A stretch of DNA of 64,000 nucleotides from Pseudomonas paralactis (GTDB lineage Bacteria > Pseudomonadota > Gammaproteobacteria > Pseudomonadales > Pseudomonadaceae), in NCBI RefSeq assembly GCF_001439735.1, contig NZ_JYLN01000003.1:434001-498000 (forward strand), in the 5' to 3' direction. The notes under the pieces were generated by a model that made no database searches, was not told where the DNA came from, and worked only from the letters and a program-made list of their open reading frames with translations. The first letter of the stretch is position 1. Every line of letters starts with the position of its first letter. The translations under genes and the position numbers were made by a program. Below, piece after piece: positions 35,403 to 44,516 of this stretch.

Positions 35403-37682
35403 ATGCTCAATACGCTGCGCAAGATCGTCCAGGAAGTTAACTCCGCCAAGGATCTCAAGGCGGCGTTGGGGATTATTGTGTTGCGCGTCAAGGAAGCCAT
35501 GGGCAGCCAGGTCTGCTCGGTTTACCTGCTGGACCCCGAGACCAACCGTTTTGTGCTGATGGCCACGGAGGGCTTGAACAAGCGCTCCATCGGCAAGGTC
35601 AGCATGGCGCCCAATGAAGGTCTGGTGGGCCTGGTGGGGACGCGTGAAGAACCCCTCAACCTCGAAAATGCGGCCGACCACCCGCGTTACCGCTACTTTG
35701 CCGAAACCGGTGAAGAGCGCTACGCCTCGTTCCTCGGTGCGCCGATCATCCACCACCGCCGCGTTGTCGGCGTGTTGGTCATTCAGCAAAAAGAACGCCG
35801 CCAGTTCGATGAAGGTGAAGAAGCCTTCCTCGTGACCATGAGCGCGCAGCTGGCTGGGGTTATCGCCCACGCCGAAGCCACCGGCTCGATCCGCGGCCTT
35901 GGGCGCCAGGGCAAGGGCATCCAGGAAGCCAAGTTCGTCGGCGTCCCCGGTTCGCCGGGTGCTGCGGTGGGTACGGCGGTGGTCATGCTGCCGCCGGCCG
36001 ACCTTGATGTGGTGCCGGACAAGACCGTCCACGACATCGAAGCCGAAATTAAACTGTTCAAGACCGCCCTGGAAGGCGTGCGCGCCGACATGCGCAACCT
36101 GTCGAACAAGCTGGCCACCCAACTGCGCCCCGAAGAGCGTGCGCTGTTTGACGTGTACCAGATGATGCTGGACGACGCGTCCCTGGGTAACGAAGTCAAG
36201 ACCGTGATCAAGACCGGCCAGTGGGCCCAGGGCGCGTTGCGCCAGGTGGTCACCGATCACGTCAACCGCTTCGAAATGATGGACGACGCCTACCTGCGTG
36301 AGCGGGCTTCGGACGTGCGCGACCTCGGCCGCCGCCTGCTGGCGTACCTGCAGGAAGACCGCAGCACCAACATGGTCTTCCCTGACAACACCATTTTGGT
36401 CAGTGAAGAACTGACCGCCACCCAGCTCGGCGAAGTGCCTGAGGGCAAGCTGGTAGGCCTGGTCTCGGTATTGGGCTCGGGTAACTCCCACGTCGCGATC
36501 CTGGCTCGGGCCATGGGCATCCCGACGGTGATGGGCCTGGTGGACCTGCCGTACTCCAAGGTCGATGGCATCGACATGATCGTCGATGGGCATCGCGGCG
36601 AGGTCTTTACCAACCCCAGCGACGTGCTGCGCAAGCAATACGCCGAAGTAGTGGAAGAAGAGAAGCAACTGGCCCAGGGCCTCGATTCGCTACGCGAGCT
36701 GCCGTGCGTCACCCTCGACGGCCACCGTGTGCCGCTGCTGGTCAACACTGGTTTGCTGGCGGATGTAGCCCGTGCGCAACAACGTGGCGCCGAAGGGGTG
36801 GGGCTGTACCGCACCGAAGTGCCGTTCATGATCAACCAGCGTTTTCCGAGCGAGAAGGAGCAGCTGGCGATTTATCGCGAGCAATTGCAGGCCTTCCACC
36901 CGCTACCGGTGACGATGCGCAGCCTGGACATTGGCGGCGACAAGTCACTGTCGTATTTCCCCATCAAGGAAGACAACCCCTTCCTTGGCTGGCGTGGCAT
37001 CCGCGTTACCCTCGACCATCCCGAAATCTTCCTCGTCCAGACCCGCGCCATGCTCAAGGCCAGCGAGGGGTTGAACAACCTGCGTATCCTGCTGCCGATG
37101 ATCTCCGGCACCCATGAGCTGGAAGAAGCCCTGCACCTGATCCACCGCGCCTGGGGCGAAGTGCGCGACGAAGGCGCCGACGTGCCGATGCCGCCGATTG
37201 GCGTGATGATCGAAATTCCGGCGGCGGTGTATCAGGCCAAGGAGCTGGCGCGGCAGGTGGACTTCCTGTCGGTGGGGTCCAACGACCTGACCCAGTACCT
37301 GCTGGCCGTGGACCGTAACAACCCACGGGTCGCCGACCTCTACGACTACCTGCACCCGGCGGTTCTGCAAGCGCTGCAACACGTGGTGCGCGACGCCCAT
37401 GCCGAAGGCAAGCCGGTGAGTATCTGCGGTGAGATGGCCGGCGACCCGGCGGCTGCGGTGCTGTTGATGGCGATGGGCTTTGACAGCCTGTCGATGAACG
37501 CCACCAACTTGCCGAAGGTGAAGTGGATGCTGCGCCAGGTTGACCTGGGCATGGCCAAGGATCTGCTCGCGCAGTTGATGACCATCGACAACCCGCAAGT
37601 TATCCACAGCTCGTTGCAGTTGGCGCTGAAGAACCTGGGGCTGACCCGCATGATCAACCCGGCCTCGGCCAAAACCCTCTAA
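35403..37682 (+). CDS. ptsP: Phosphoenolpyruvate-protein phosphotransferase PtsP (EI-Ntr)
   Basis: First enzyme of the nitrogen-related PTS, passing phosphate from PEP to NPr. The 759-residue product has an N-terminal GAF domain (about 17-150) that senses nitrogen status, then the EI N-domain with the phospho-histidine His363 in GSGNSHVAILARAMG. The PEP-binding TIM barrel includes GVGLYRTEVPFM, RSLDIGGDKSL and SVGSNDLTQY, and Cys675 is in SICGEMAGDP. It is probably co-transcribed with rppH. Confidence 0.96.
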   Translation: MLNTLRKIVQEVNSAKDLKAALGIIVLRVKEAMGSQVCSVYLLDPETNRFVLMATEGLNKRSIGKVSMAPNEGLVGLVGTREEPLNLENAADHPRYRYFAETGEERYASFLGAPIIHHRRVVGVLVIQQKERRQFDEGEEAFLVTMSAQLAGVIAHAEATGSIRGLGRQGKGIQEAKFVGVPGSPGAAVGTAVVMLPPADLDVVPDKTVHDIEAEIKLFKTALEGVRADMRNLSNKLATQLRPEERALFDVYQMMLDDASLGNEVKTVIKTGQWAQGALRQVVTDHVNRFEMMDDAYLRERASDVRDLGRRLLAYLQEDRSTNMVFPDNTILVSEELTATQLGEVPEGKLVGLVSVLGSGNSHVAILARAMGIPTVMGLVDLPYSKVDGIDMIVDGHRGEVFTNPSDVLRKQYAEVVEEEKQLAQGLDSLRELPCVTLDGHRVPLLVNTGLLADVARAQQRGAEGVGLYRTEVPFMINQRFPSEKEQLAIYREQLQAFHPLPVTMRSLDIGGDKSLSYFPIKEDNPFLGWRGIRVTLDHPEIFLVQTRAMLKASEGLNNLRILLPMISGTHELEEALHLIHRAWGEVRDEGADVPMPPIGVMIEIPAAVYQAKELARQVDFLSVGSNDLTQYLLAVDRNNPRVADLYDYLHPAVLQALQHVVRDAHAEGKPVSICGEMAGDPAAAVLLMAMGFDSLSMNATNLPKVKWMLRQVDLGMAKDLLAQLMTIDNPQVIHSSLQLALKNLGLTRMINPASAKTL

Positions 37683-37696
37683 ACCGAGGCGCCTTC

Positions 37697-37761
37697 ATCG
37701 CAGGCAAGCCAGCTCCCACAGGGAACTGCATTCCAAATGTGGGAGCTGGCTTGCCTGCGAT
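37697..37761. repeat. REPIN, type A, after ptsP
   Basis: Inverted type-A halves around a short loop GGGAACTGCATTCCAAA, between convergent ptsP and the NRDE gene. Confidence 0.92.
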
Positions 37762-37780
37762 GACGTCAGTCCAAGCGCCG

Positions 37781-38527
37781 TCAGATTTCCAGTTCGACCT
37801 CGCCCAGCCGCCCACCGTGCGGGCCAAAGCTACGCTCCACCATCCGCCGCGTCCCGTCGGCATTCACAATCAGCGCCGTACTCGCCCGCGTTCCGTAACT
37901 GGGGCTGGCAATAAACACACTCGACAACAGGCTCTCCGTCGCCAATCCCACGCCGGTGTCCGGCAGGTCGATGAATGGCGCTGTCTGCGGGTCGCTCAGG
38001 ATCTGCAGCAATGCCTCAGGCTGCGGGTTCTCCAGCGCCGCGCTCAACGCCGCCCTGGCTTTGATCAACTTGGGCCACGGCGTATCCAGCCCGGCATTGG
38101 ACAGCCCGTACACACCCGGTGCCAGCAGCGTCGGCTCGGTGTCGTTGGCGTTGTAATGCCACAGCTCATCCCGCGTGCCTACCAGCAGGTTAAAACCGGC
38201 ATATTCAATCGAACGTCCGTTAACATCGGCTAAATAATCATCAACGGGCAGTGATCCACCGAGAAATCGTGCAACCAGCTCGCCGCGGGATTTACGTGCC
38301 GGTGGCTGGTGCGGGTCGCGGATATTGGTCAGTGCGGCAAAGCGTCCATCCGTGTTGACTCCCAGCCAGGTACCCCCGGCTTCCTGATCGCGGCCGGCAT
38401 AGACCTGCGGCGCATCCGGCCACTGGGCCAGCGGCAGGCTGGGGCGGGCGTAGAATTCATCGCGGTTGGCCGCTACGATCAGCGGTTGGGCATGGCCCGG
38501 TCGCCAGGCGAAAACAATCAGGCACAT
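37781..38527 (-). CDS. NRDE (TANGO2-like) family protein
   Basis: A 248-residue protein beginning MCLIVFAWRPGHAQPLIVAANRDEF; Cys2 and the NRDE motif define the family, which resembles N-terminal-nucleophile hydrolases. GGTWLGVNTDGRFAALTNIRDP and TRASTALIVNADG are further conserved segments. Human TANGO2 affects lipid/heme handling, but the bacterial role is unknown. The start at 38527 is chosen because a longer form would hide Cys2. Confidence 0.82.
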   Translation of the reverse strand: MCLIVFAWRPGHAQPLIVAANRDEFYARPSLPLAQWPDAPQVYAGRDQEAGGTWLGVNTDGRFAALTNIRDPHQPPARKSRGELVARFLGGSLPVDDYLADVNGRSIEYAGFNLLVGTRDELWHYNANDTEPTLLAPGVYGLSNAGLDTPWPKLIKARAALSAALENPQPEALLQILSDPQTAPFIDLPDTGVGLATESLLSSVFIASPSYGTRASTALIVNADGTRRMVERSFGPHGGRLGEVELEI

Positions 38528-38743
38528 CGGGTGACCCCTTTTGTGTTTTTGCCACTCTACCCACAGACGTGCAGGCGTTCCATCGTAACGAAGTTGGGCC
38601 GCGCACCTTCCATCCGTTAACATGCCGGGTTATTTGGCGTGTATGTGAACTTCTTAATTTGATCTCGCCGCTGTAACGCAGGCTTAATCGCACATCGGCA
38701 TGGTCCGGTGCGTCATGACTAAATGTTTTAACGAGGAGTCGCA

Positions 38744-39556
38744 ATGCTGCCTTACCCGCAGATCGACCCGGTGGCCCTGGCTATCGGTCCGCTGAAAATC
38801 CACTGGTACGGGTTGATGTACCTGATCGGCATCGGCGGTGCCTGGCTGCTGGCTTCCCGGCGCCTGAACCGCTTCGACCCGACCTGGACCAAGGAGAAGC
38901 TCTCCGACATGGTGTTCTGGATGTCGATGGGCGTGATCGTCGGCGGGCGCTTGGGGTATGTGCTGTTCTACGACCTGTCTGCGTATCTCGCCAACCCGAC
39001 CCTGATCTTCGAAGTGTGGAAGGGCGGCATGGCGTTCCACGGCGGGTTTATCGGCGTGATGATCGCCGCCTGGTGGTTTGGCCGGCGCAATGGCAAGTCG
39101 TTCTTCCAGCTGATGGACTTCGTCGCCCCCTTCGTGCCGATCGGCCTGGGCGCCGGGCGCATTGGTAACTTTATCAACGCCGAGCTGTGGGGCAAGCCGA
39201 CCGACGTACCGTGGGCGATGGTGTTCCCGCCGTTCAGCGACCCGGCACAACTGCCGCGCCACCCGTCGCAGCTTTACCAGTTCGCGTTGGAAGGTGTGGC
39301 GCTGTTCCTTATTCTCTATATCTTCTCGCGCAAGCCACGCCCAACCATGGCCGTGTCAGGCATGTTCGCGCTGTTCTACGGGATTTTCCGCTTTATCGTC
39401 GAATTCGTACGGGTGCCGGATGCGCAGTTGGGCTACCTGGCGTGGGGCTGGCTGACCATGGGTCAGGTGCTTAGCCTGCCGATGATCCTGGCGGGCCTGG
39501 GCATGTTGTGGTGGGCTTACAACCGCCCGCAGCCGCTGAAGAACGCCGCGCTTTAA
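38744..39556 (+). CDS. lgt: Prolipoprotein diacylglyceryl transferase Lgt
   Basis: Inner-membrane enzyme adding diacylglycerol from phosphatidylglycerol to the lipobox cysteine of prolipoproteins. The 270-residue product has seven helices, the conserved [13 protein letters not shown] and the Lgt signature [21 protein letters not shown] precedes the ATG. It is followed by thyA, as in most gammaproteobacteria. Confidence 0.96.
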   Translation: MLPYPQIDPVALAIGPLKIHWYGLMYLIGIGGAWLLASRRLNRFDPTWTKEKLSDMVFWMSMGVIVGGRLGYVLFYDLSAYLANPTLIFEVWKGGMAFHGGFIGVMIAAWWFGRRNGKSFFQLMDFVAPFVPIGLGAGRIGNFINAELWGKPTDVPWAMVFPPFSDPAQLPRHPSQLYQFALEGVALFLILYIFSRKPRPTMAVSGMFALFYGIFRFIVEFVRVPDAQLGYLAWGWLTMGQVLSLPMILAGLGMLWWAYNRPQPLKNAAL

Positions 39557-39564
39557 ATTCGAAT

Positions 39565-39586
39565 GCCAAGACCAGGAGGTCTTGGC
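39565..39586 (+). other. Hairpin between lgt and thyA
   Basis: GCCAAGACC/GGTCTTGGC is a perfect 9-bp stem with loop AGGA in the 51-nt gap. No T-run follows, so processing or attenuation is more likely than termination. Confidence 0.5.
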
Positions 39587-39607
39587 TTCAACGATACGGG
39601 TAAAAAC

Positions 39608-40441
39608 ATGAAGCAATATCTCGAACTGCTGCACGACGTCGTGACCAATGGCCTGACCAAGGGCGACCGCACCGGCACCGGCACCAAGGCTGTGTTTGCG
39701 CGTCAGTATCGGCATAACCTGGCCGACGGCTTCCCGCTGCTGACCACCAAGAAGCTGCACTTCAAAAGCATCGCCAACGAACTGATCTGGATGTTGAGCG
39801 GCAACACCAACATCAAGTGGCTCAACGAAAATGGCGTGAAGATTTGGGATGAGTGGGCCACCGAAGACGGCGACCTGGGCCCGGTCTACGGCGAGCAGTG
39901 GACCGCCTGGCCGACCAAGGACGGCGGCACGATCAACCAGATCGACTACATGGTGCACACACTCAAGACCAACCCCAACAGCCGCCGCATCCTGTTCCAC
40001 GGCTGGAACGTCGAATACCTGCCGGACGAGACCCAAAGCCCGCAGGAGAACGCGCGCAACGGCAAGCAGGCGCTGCCGCCGTGCCACTTGCTGTATCAGG
40101 CGTTCGTGCACGACGGCCATCTGTCGATGCAGCTGTATATCCGCAGCTCTGACGTGTTCCTGGGCCTGCCGTATAACACCGCCGCGCTGGCGTTGCTGAC
40201 CCATATGCTGGCCCAGCAATGCGACCTGATCCCTCACGAGATCATCGTCACCACAGGCGACACCCACGCTTACAGTAACCACATGGAACAGATCCAGACC
40301 CAGTTGGCGCGTACGCCGAAAAAACTGCCGGAGCTGGTGATCAAGCGTAAGCCTGCGTCGATCTACGACTACAAGTTTGAAGACTTTGAAATCGTGGGTT
40401 ACGACGCCGACCCAAGCATCAAGGCCGACGTGGCTATCTAA
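39608..40441 (+). CDS. thyA: Thymidylate synthase
   Basis: Methylates dUMP to dTMP with methylene-tetrahydrofolate. The 277-residue product has the nucleophile Cys159 in [25 protein letters not shown] N-terminal region ([15 protein letters not shown]), YGEQWTAWP and the dUMP-binding [14 protein letters not shown]. Start at 39608 agrees with the family; an in-frame ATG at 39563 overlaps the hairpin and is rejected. Its folate partner FolA is encoded further along. Confidence 0.96.
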   Translation: MKQYLELLHDVVTNGLTKGDRTGTGTKAVFARQYRHNLADGFPLLTTKKLHFKSIANELIWMLSGNTNIKWLNENGVKIWDEWATEDGDLGPVYGEQWTAWPTKDGGTINQIDYMVHTLKTNPNSRRILFHGWNVEYLPDETQSPQENARNGKQALPPCHLLYQAFVHDGHLSMQLYIRSSDVFLGLPYNTAALALLTHMLAQQCDLIPHEIIVTTGDTHAYSNHMEQIQTQLARTPKKLPELVIKRKPASIYDYKFEDFEIVGYDADPSIKADVAI

Positions 40442-40461
40442 AGCCTTACTCGGTGAAAAAC

Positions 40462-40550
40462 TGTGGGAGCTGGCTTGCCTGCGATAGCGCAGTGTCAGGC
40501 GACATTAATGTCGCTGGTCCACCGCCATCGCAGGCAAGCCAGCTCCCACA
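40462..40550. repeat. REPIN, type A, after thyA
   Basis: Inverted type-A halves around AGTGTCAGGCGACATTAATG, between convergent thyA and cadR. Confidence 0.92.
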
Positions 40551-40571
40551 TGGGTTTGGTGTTCACCTGAG

Positions 40572-41012
40572 TTAATGGCCGTGGCTTCTGCCCACATGCG
40601 AAGGCTCGGCCTCGCTGGCCGCAATCGCTCCGCTGACTTCCAACTGCTGCAGGATGCCGCACTGGTTCCCGCCGCCGCAGCGTTGACGCAAGTCCAGCAG
40701 TTGCTCCTGCAACGCCAGCAACCCGTCGATCCGCGCTTTCACATGGTGGATATGTTCGTCGATCAACGCATTCACGCTTTCGCACTGGTCCTGGGGGCTG
40801 TCACGTAGCCCCAACAGGCTGCGGATCTCTTCGAGGGTCATGTCCAGGCTGCGGCAGTTGCGGATAAAGGTCAGCCGCTCGGTGTGCGCCTGGGTGTACA
40901 CGCGGTAGTTGCCATCGGTGCGTGCCGGGGGCGGCAGCAGGTTTTCCTTTTCGTAATAACGGATGGTTTCCACCGGGCAGTCGGTGAGTTTGGCCAGTTC
41001 GCCGATCTTCAT
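40572..41012 (-). CDS. cadR: MerR-family cadmium/lead-responsive regulator CadR
   Basis: A 146-residue MerR regulator: N-terminal helix-turn-helix (MKIGELAKLTDCPVETIRYYE), coiled-coil dimer helix, and metal-binding Cys77, Cys112 and Cys118 with His87/His90 in IDEHIHH, the positions used for Cd(II) in P. putida CadR. The C-terminus ends SHVGRSHGH, a His-rich tail also typical of CadR. It is divergent from cadA with the operator between. Confidence 0.93.
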   Translation of the reverse strand: MKIGELAKLTDCPVETIRYYEKENLLPPPARTDGNYRVYTQAHTERLTFIRNCRSLDMTLEEIRSLLGLRDSPQDQCESVNALIDEHIHHVKARIDGLLALQEQLLDLRQRCGGGNQCGILQQLEVSGAIAASEAEPSHVGRSHGH

Positions 41013-41035
41013 CGCAGCAATCTCCAAATGGGTGC

Positions 41036-41066
41036 TTGACCCTATAGTGGCTACAGGGTCTTTACT
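41036..41066 (+). promoter_or_regulatory. CadR-controlled cadA promoter with MerR-type dyad
   Basis: TTGACC (-35, 41036-41041) and TTTACT (-10, 41061-41066) are 19 bp apart, the overlong spacer MerR activators correct. Between them ACCCTATAG-TGG-CTACAGGGT (41039-41059) is an inverted repeat matching at 8 of 9 positions per arm. Confidence 0.8.
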
Positions 41067-41097
41067 TGGCAACAGGCACCTTTACGGACGCGACCTG

Positions 41098-43398
41098 ATG
41101 AGCCATTCCATTCACACCCCGCACAAGCACGACCACAAGCACGATCACGATCACGATCACGCTCATGACCACGGCCATGATCACAAACATGACCATGGGC
41201 CAGCCAAACTCACGCCTGTGGATAACCACGGCCATTCCGGCTCCTGCTGCTCCGGCGCTGCCGGGCCTGCCATAGTGACCTTGAGTGAAGCGCCCACCGC
41301 CGGCTCGCGCTTGAGCACCTTCCGCATCGAAGCCATGGACTGCCCCACCGAGCAGACGCTGATCCAGAACAAGCTGGGTAAGCTCGCTGGCGTGCAGCAA
41401 CTGGAATTCAACCTGATTAACCGCATCCTCGGCGTCACCCATGACCTGCCGAACACGGCGCCGATCATCGCGGCGATCAAGTCCATCGGTATGCAGGCCG
41501 ACCCGATCGAGGAAGGCAGCCCCGCCGCCGCGCCGCCCGCCAAGAAGCACTGGTGGCCACTGGCACTGTCGGGCGTGGGCGCTCTGGGGGCCGAAGTGCT
41601 GCACTTCACGGGCGTGGCACCGACCTGGGTGATCGCGCTGGTGGCGCTGGTGTCGATCCTCAGCGGCGGTTTGACCACCTACAAAAAGGGCTGGATCGCC
41701 CTGAAAAACCTCAACTTGAACATCAACGCGCTGATGAGCATCGCCGTGACCGGCGCCATCCTGATTGGTCAGTGGCCGGAAGCGGCGATGGTGATGTTCC
41801 TGTTTACCGTGGCCGAGTTGATCGAGGCCAAGTCCCTGGACCGGGCGCGCAATGCCATCAGCGGCTTGATGCAGATGACCCCGGAGCAGGCGACCGTGCG
41901 CCAGGCCGACGGTTCATGGCTGGAACAGGAAGTCAAAAGTATAGAACTGGGCGCAATCGTGCGGGTAAAACCCGGCGAGCGTATTGGTCTGGACGGTGAA
42001 GTCACCGCCGGTCAGTCCACTATCGACCAGGCGCCGATCACCGGGGAAAGCCTGCCGATTGAAAAGACTGTGGGCGATAAAGTCTTCGCCGGCACCATCA
42101 ACCAGGCCGGTTCCCTGGAATACAAGGTCACTGCAGCGGCCAACAACTCGACCCTGGCGCGGATCATCCACGCGGTGGAACAGGCCCAGGGTGCGCGTGC
42201 TCCGACCCAGCGTTTTGTTGACAGTTTCTCCAGGGTCTACACCCCGGCAGTGTTCCTGTTTGCCCTCGGTGTGGCGGTGATTCCGCCGCTGTTCATGGCG
42301 GGCGTGTGGTTCGACTGGATCTACCGCGCCCTTGTGCTGCTGGTGGTGGCCTGCCCTTGTGCCCTGGTGATCTCGACCCCGGTGACTATCGTCAGCGGTC
42401 TGGCCGCCGCAGCGCGCAAAGGCATCCTGATCAAGGGCGGCGTTTACCTGGAGGGCGGCTACAAGCTCGACTACCTGGCCCTCGACAAGACCGGCACCAT
42501 CACCCACGGCAAACCGGTGCAAACCGATTACCTGCCGCTGTTCTCGAATCTCGAAGACAGCGCGCCGGCCTTGGCTGCCAGCTTGGCATCGCGTTCCGAT
42601 CACCCGGTCTCCCTGGCGATTGCCAACGCGGCTGTGGATAAAAACCTGTCGACTCACGCTGTGGATAACTTCGAGGCCCTGGCCGGGCGCGGTGTGCGCG
42701 GCGACATCAACGGCCAGACCTATCACCTGGGCAACCACCGCTTGGTGGAAGACCTGGGCTTGTGCTCAGAGGCGTTGGAAGAAAAACTCTTCGCCCTGGA
42801 AAAACAAGGCAAGTCCGTCGTGCTGCTGTTGGACAAGTCCGGCCCCCTGGCGCTGTTTGCCGTGGCCGACACAGTCAAGGAGAGCAGCCGCGAAGCCATT
42901 CAGCAACTGCACGACCTGGGCATCAAGACGCTGATGCTCACCGGTGACAACACCCACACCGCCCAGGCCATTGCAGCCCAGGTCGGTATCGACCAGGCCC
43001 AGGGCGACCTGTTGCCCACCGACAAGCTGCAAGCCATCGAAACCCTCTACGGCCAGGGCCATAGGGTGGGCATGGTCGGTGATGGCATCAACGACGCCCC
43101 GGCCCTGGCCCGTGCCGAGATCGGCTTCGCCATGGCCGCGGCGGGCACCGACACCGCCATCGAAACCGCCGACGTGGCGTTGATGGATGATGATTTGCGC
43201 AAGATTCCGGCTTTCATTCGGCTGTCGCGGCAAACGTCGAGTATCCTCAAGCAGAACATCGCCCTGGCGCTGGTGATCAAGGCGATCTTCCTGGCCGTCA
43301 CGTTCATGGGCATGGCGACCATGTGGATGGCGGTCTTCGCCGACATGGGCGTGAGCTTGCTGGTGGTGTTCAATGGCCTGCGCCTGTTGCGCAAATAG
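41098..43398 (+). CDS. cadA: Cd2+/Zn2+/Pb2+-exporting P-type ATPase CadA
   Basis: P1B-type ATPase pumping divalent soft metals out of the cytoplasm. The 766-residue product begins with a His/Asp-rich tail (about residues 5-34), followed by an HMA domain with Cys82 in EAMDCPTEQT. Core motifs are TGES (about 315), the channel Cys419-Pro-Cys421, phosphorylated Asp463 in DKTGT, and GDGINDAPALA (about 661). The start at 41098 places the CadR promoter just upstream; longer in-frame starts would overlap it. The CPC plus DCPTE combination fits Cd/Zn/Pb rather than Cu. Confidence 0.95.
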   Translation: MSHSIHTPHKHDHKHDHDHDHAHDHGHDHKHDHGPAKLTPVDNHGHSGSCCSGAAGPAIVTLSEAPTAGSRLSTFRIEAMDCPTEQTLIQNKLGKLAGVQQLEFNLINRILGVTHDLPNTAPIIAAIKSIGMQADPIEEGSPAAAPPAKKHWWPLALSGVGALGAEVLHFTGVAPTWVIALVALVSILSGGLTTYKKGWIALKNLNLNINALMSIAVTGAILIGQWPEAAMVMFLFTVAELIEAKSLDRARNAISGLMQMTPEQATVRQADGSWLEQEVKSIELGAIVRVKPGERIGLDGEVTAGQSTIDQAPITGESLPIEKTVGDKVFAGTINQAGSLEYKVTAAANNSTLARIIHAVEQAQGARAPTQRFVDSFSRVYTPAVFLFALGVAVIPPLFMAGVWFDWIYRALVLLVVACPCALVISTPVTIVSGLAAAARKGILIKGGVYLEGGYKLDYLALDKTGTITHGKPVQTDYLPLFSNLEDSAPALAASLASRSDHPVSLAIANAAVDKNLSTHAVDNFEALAGRGVRGDINGQTYHLGNHRLVEDLGLCSEALEEKLFALEKQGKSVVLLLDKSGPLALFAVADTVKESSREAIQQLHDLGIKTLMLTGDNTHTAQAIAAQVGIDQAQGDLLPTDKLQAIETLYGQGHRVGMVGDGINDAPALARAEIGFAMAAAGTDTAIETADVALMDDDLRKIPAFIRLSRQTSSILKQNIALALVIKAIFLAVTFMGMATMWMAVFADMGVSLLVVFNGLRLLRK

Positions 43399-43414
43399 AG
43401 GATGAGAGGGTGGT

Positions 43415-44278
43415 GTGCTGAGTGCTGAGTTAAAGGCGTTTTTTATGGTCGCCCGCCTGGGCAGCATCACCCAGGCGGCGAAAAAACTCGGCCTGAGCCA
43501 GCCCACGGTGACCACCCAGATCCGTAACCTGGAGAGCCAGTACGGCGTTGAACTGTTTTACCGCGGCGGTCGTCGCCTGACGGTCAGCGACGAAGGCGCG
43601 CGGCTGCTGCCAATGGTCAAGACGCTGTTGCAGCAGGAAGCGGATATCGAGTTTTTCCTGCGCAACAATGGCCAGGTCCAGGGCGCGCTGCGGATTGCCG
43701 CGACCGCGCCGTATTACATTCTCGACCTGGTCAAAGCCTTTCGTGAACGCCTGCCGCACGTGGAAGTGTCGGTAGAAATCGGCAACTCCCAGCAGGTGCT
43801 TGAGGCGCTGGATGATTACCGCGTCGATGTCGCGGCCTCTTCGCAAATGCTGGACGACCCGCGCCTGATCCGCCGTGTGCTGGGCACCGACCCACTGGTA
43901 CTGGCGGTGCATCGTAATCACCCGTTGGCCAGGCTTGAGCATGTGTCGTTGAGCGCGCTGGCCGGGCATACGCTGCTGATGCGTGAAGCGGGCTCAACCA
44001 CCCGCAGGCTGACCGAAGAAATGTTGAAGAGCGGCGGCGTCGGGTATGGGCCGTTGCTGGAGATAGGCAGCCGTGAGTCGATTCGCGAGGCGGTGCTGCG
44101 CAATATCGGCATCAGCATCATTGCTCGCCAGGAAGTGCCCCATGACCCGCAGTTGCGCGTGCTGACCATCGAGAATGCGCCGCAGATTCCGGAGTATCTG
44201 TATTGCCTCAAAGAGCGTAAAAGTGCGCGGCTGCCGGCGGCACTCCTTGGTCTGGCTCAGGAAATGTCACCCCTCTGA
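43415..44278 (+). CDS. LysR-family regulator, aminoethylphosphonate-catabolism type
   Basis: A 287-residue LysR regulator: helix-turn-helix in LKAFFMVARLGSITQAAKKLGLSQPTVTTQIRNLE, then the two-lobed effector domain. GTG start at 43415 follows GAGAGG. It begins 16 nt after cadA, but its likely targets are the aminophosphonate genes that follow, since this LysR type (phn_lysR) regularly adjoins the same transporter and FAD oxidoreductase. Read-through from the cadmium promoter is possible because no terminator separates them. Confidence 0.82.
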   Translation: MLSAELKAFFMVARLGSITQAAKKLGLSQPTVTTQIRNLESQYGVELFYRGGRRLTVSDEGARLLPMVKTLLQQEADIEFFLRNNGQVQGALRIAATAPYYILDLVKAFRERLPHVEVSVEIGNSQQVLEALDDYRVDVAASSQMLDDPRLIRRVLGTDPLVLAVHRNHPLARLEHVSLSALAGHTLLMREAGSTTRRLTEEMLKSGGVGYGPLLEIGSRESIREAVLRNIGISIIARQEVPHDPQLRVLTIENAPQIPEYLYCLKERKSARLPAALLGLAQEMSPL

Positions 44279-44304
44279 ACATGGATGGCGGCTTTTAAAT
44301 GGCC

Positions 44305-44377
44305 ATCGCAGGCAAGCCAGCTCCCACATTTTGATGTGTGAACACTATTCAAGTGTGGGAGCTGGCTTGCCTGCGAT
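44305..44377. repeat. REPIN, type A
   Basis: Inverted type-A halves around TTTTGATGTGTGAACACTATTCAAG, almost the same loop as at 48366. It lies between the LysR gene and the transporter ATPase, within a 238-bp gap that otherwise shows no gene. Confidence 0.92.
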
Positions 44378-44516
44378 AGCGGACCATGAGTCACCCATCT
44401 CCTTGAGTCCTACACAAATCCACCAATACCACTATCACCCCGTTTTGCCTTTCTGCCACACCCGCTACGCATTGCCCCCCTAGCATGGCCTTCATCCGTT
44501 CGATGAGGTGCCTTGC

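Noticed and set aside
35343..36668. Long minus-strand frame opposite ptsP
   Set aside because: His/Gln/Arg-rich composition typical of antisense translation; ptsP is complete on the other strand.
43415..44278. LysR gene as a regulator of cadA
   Set aside because: CadR and its operator explain cadA control, and this LysR type belongs with aminophosphonate genes.
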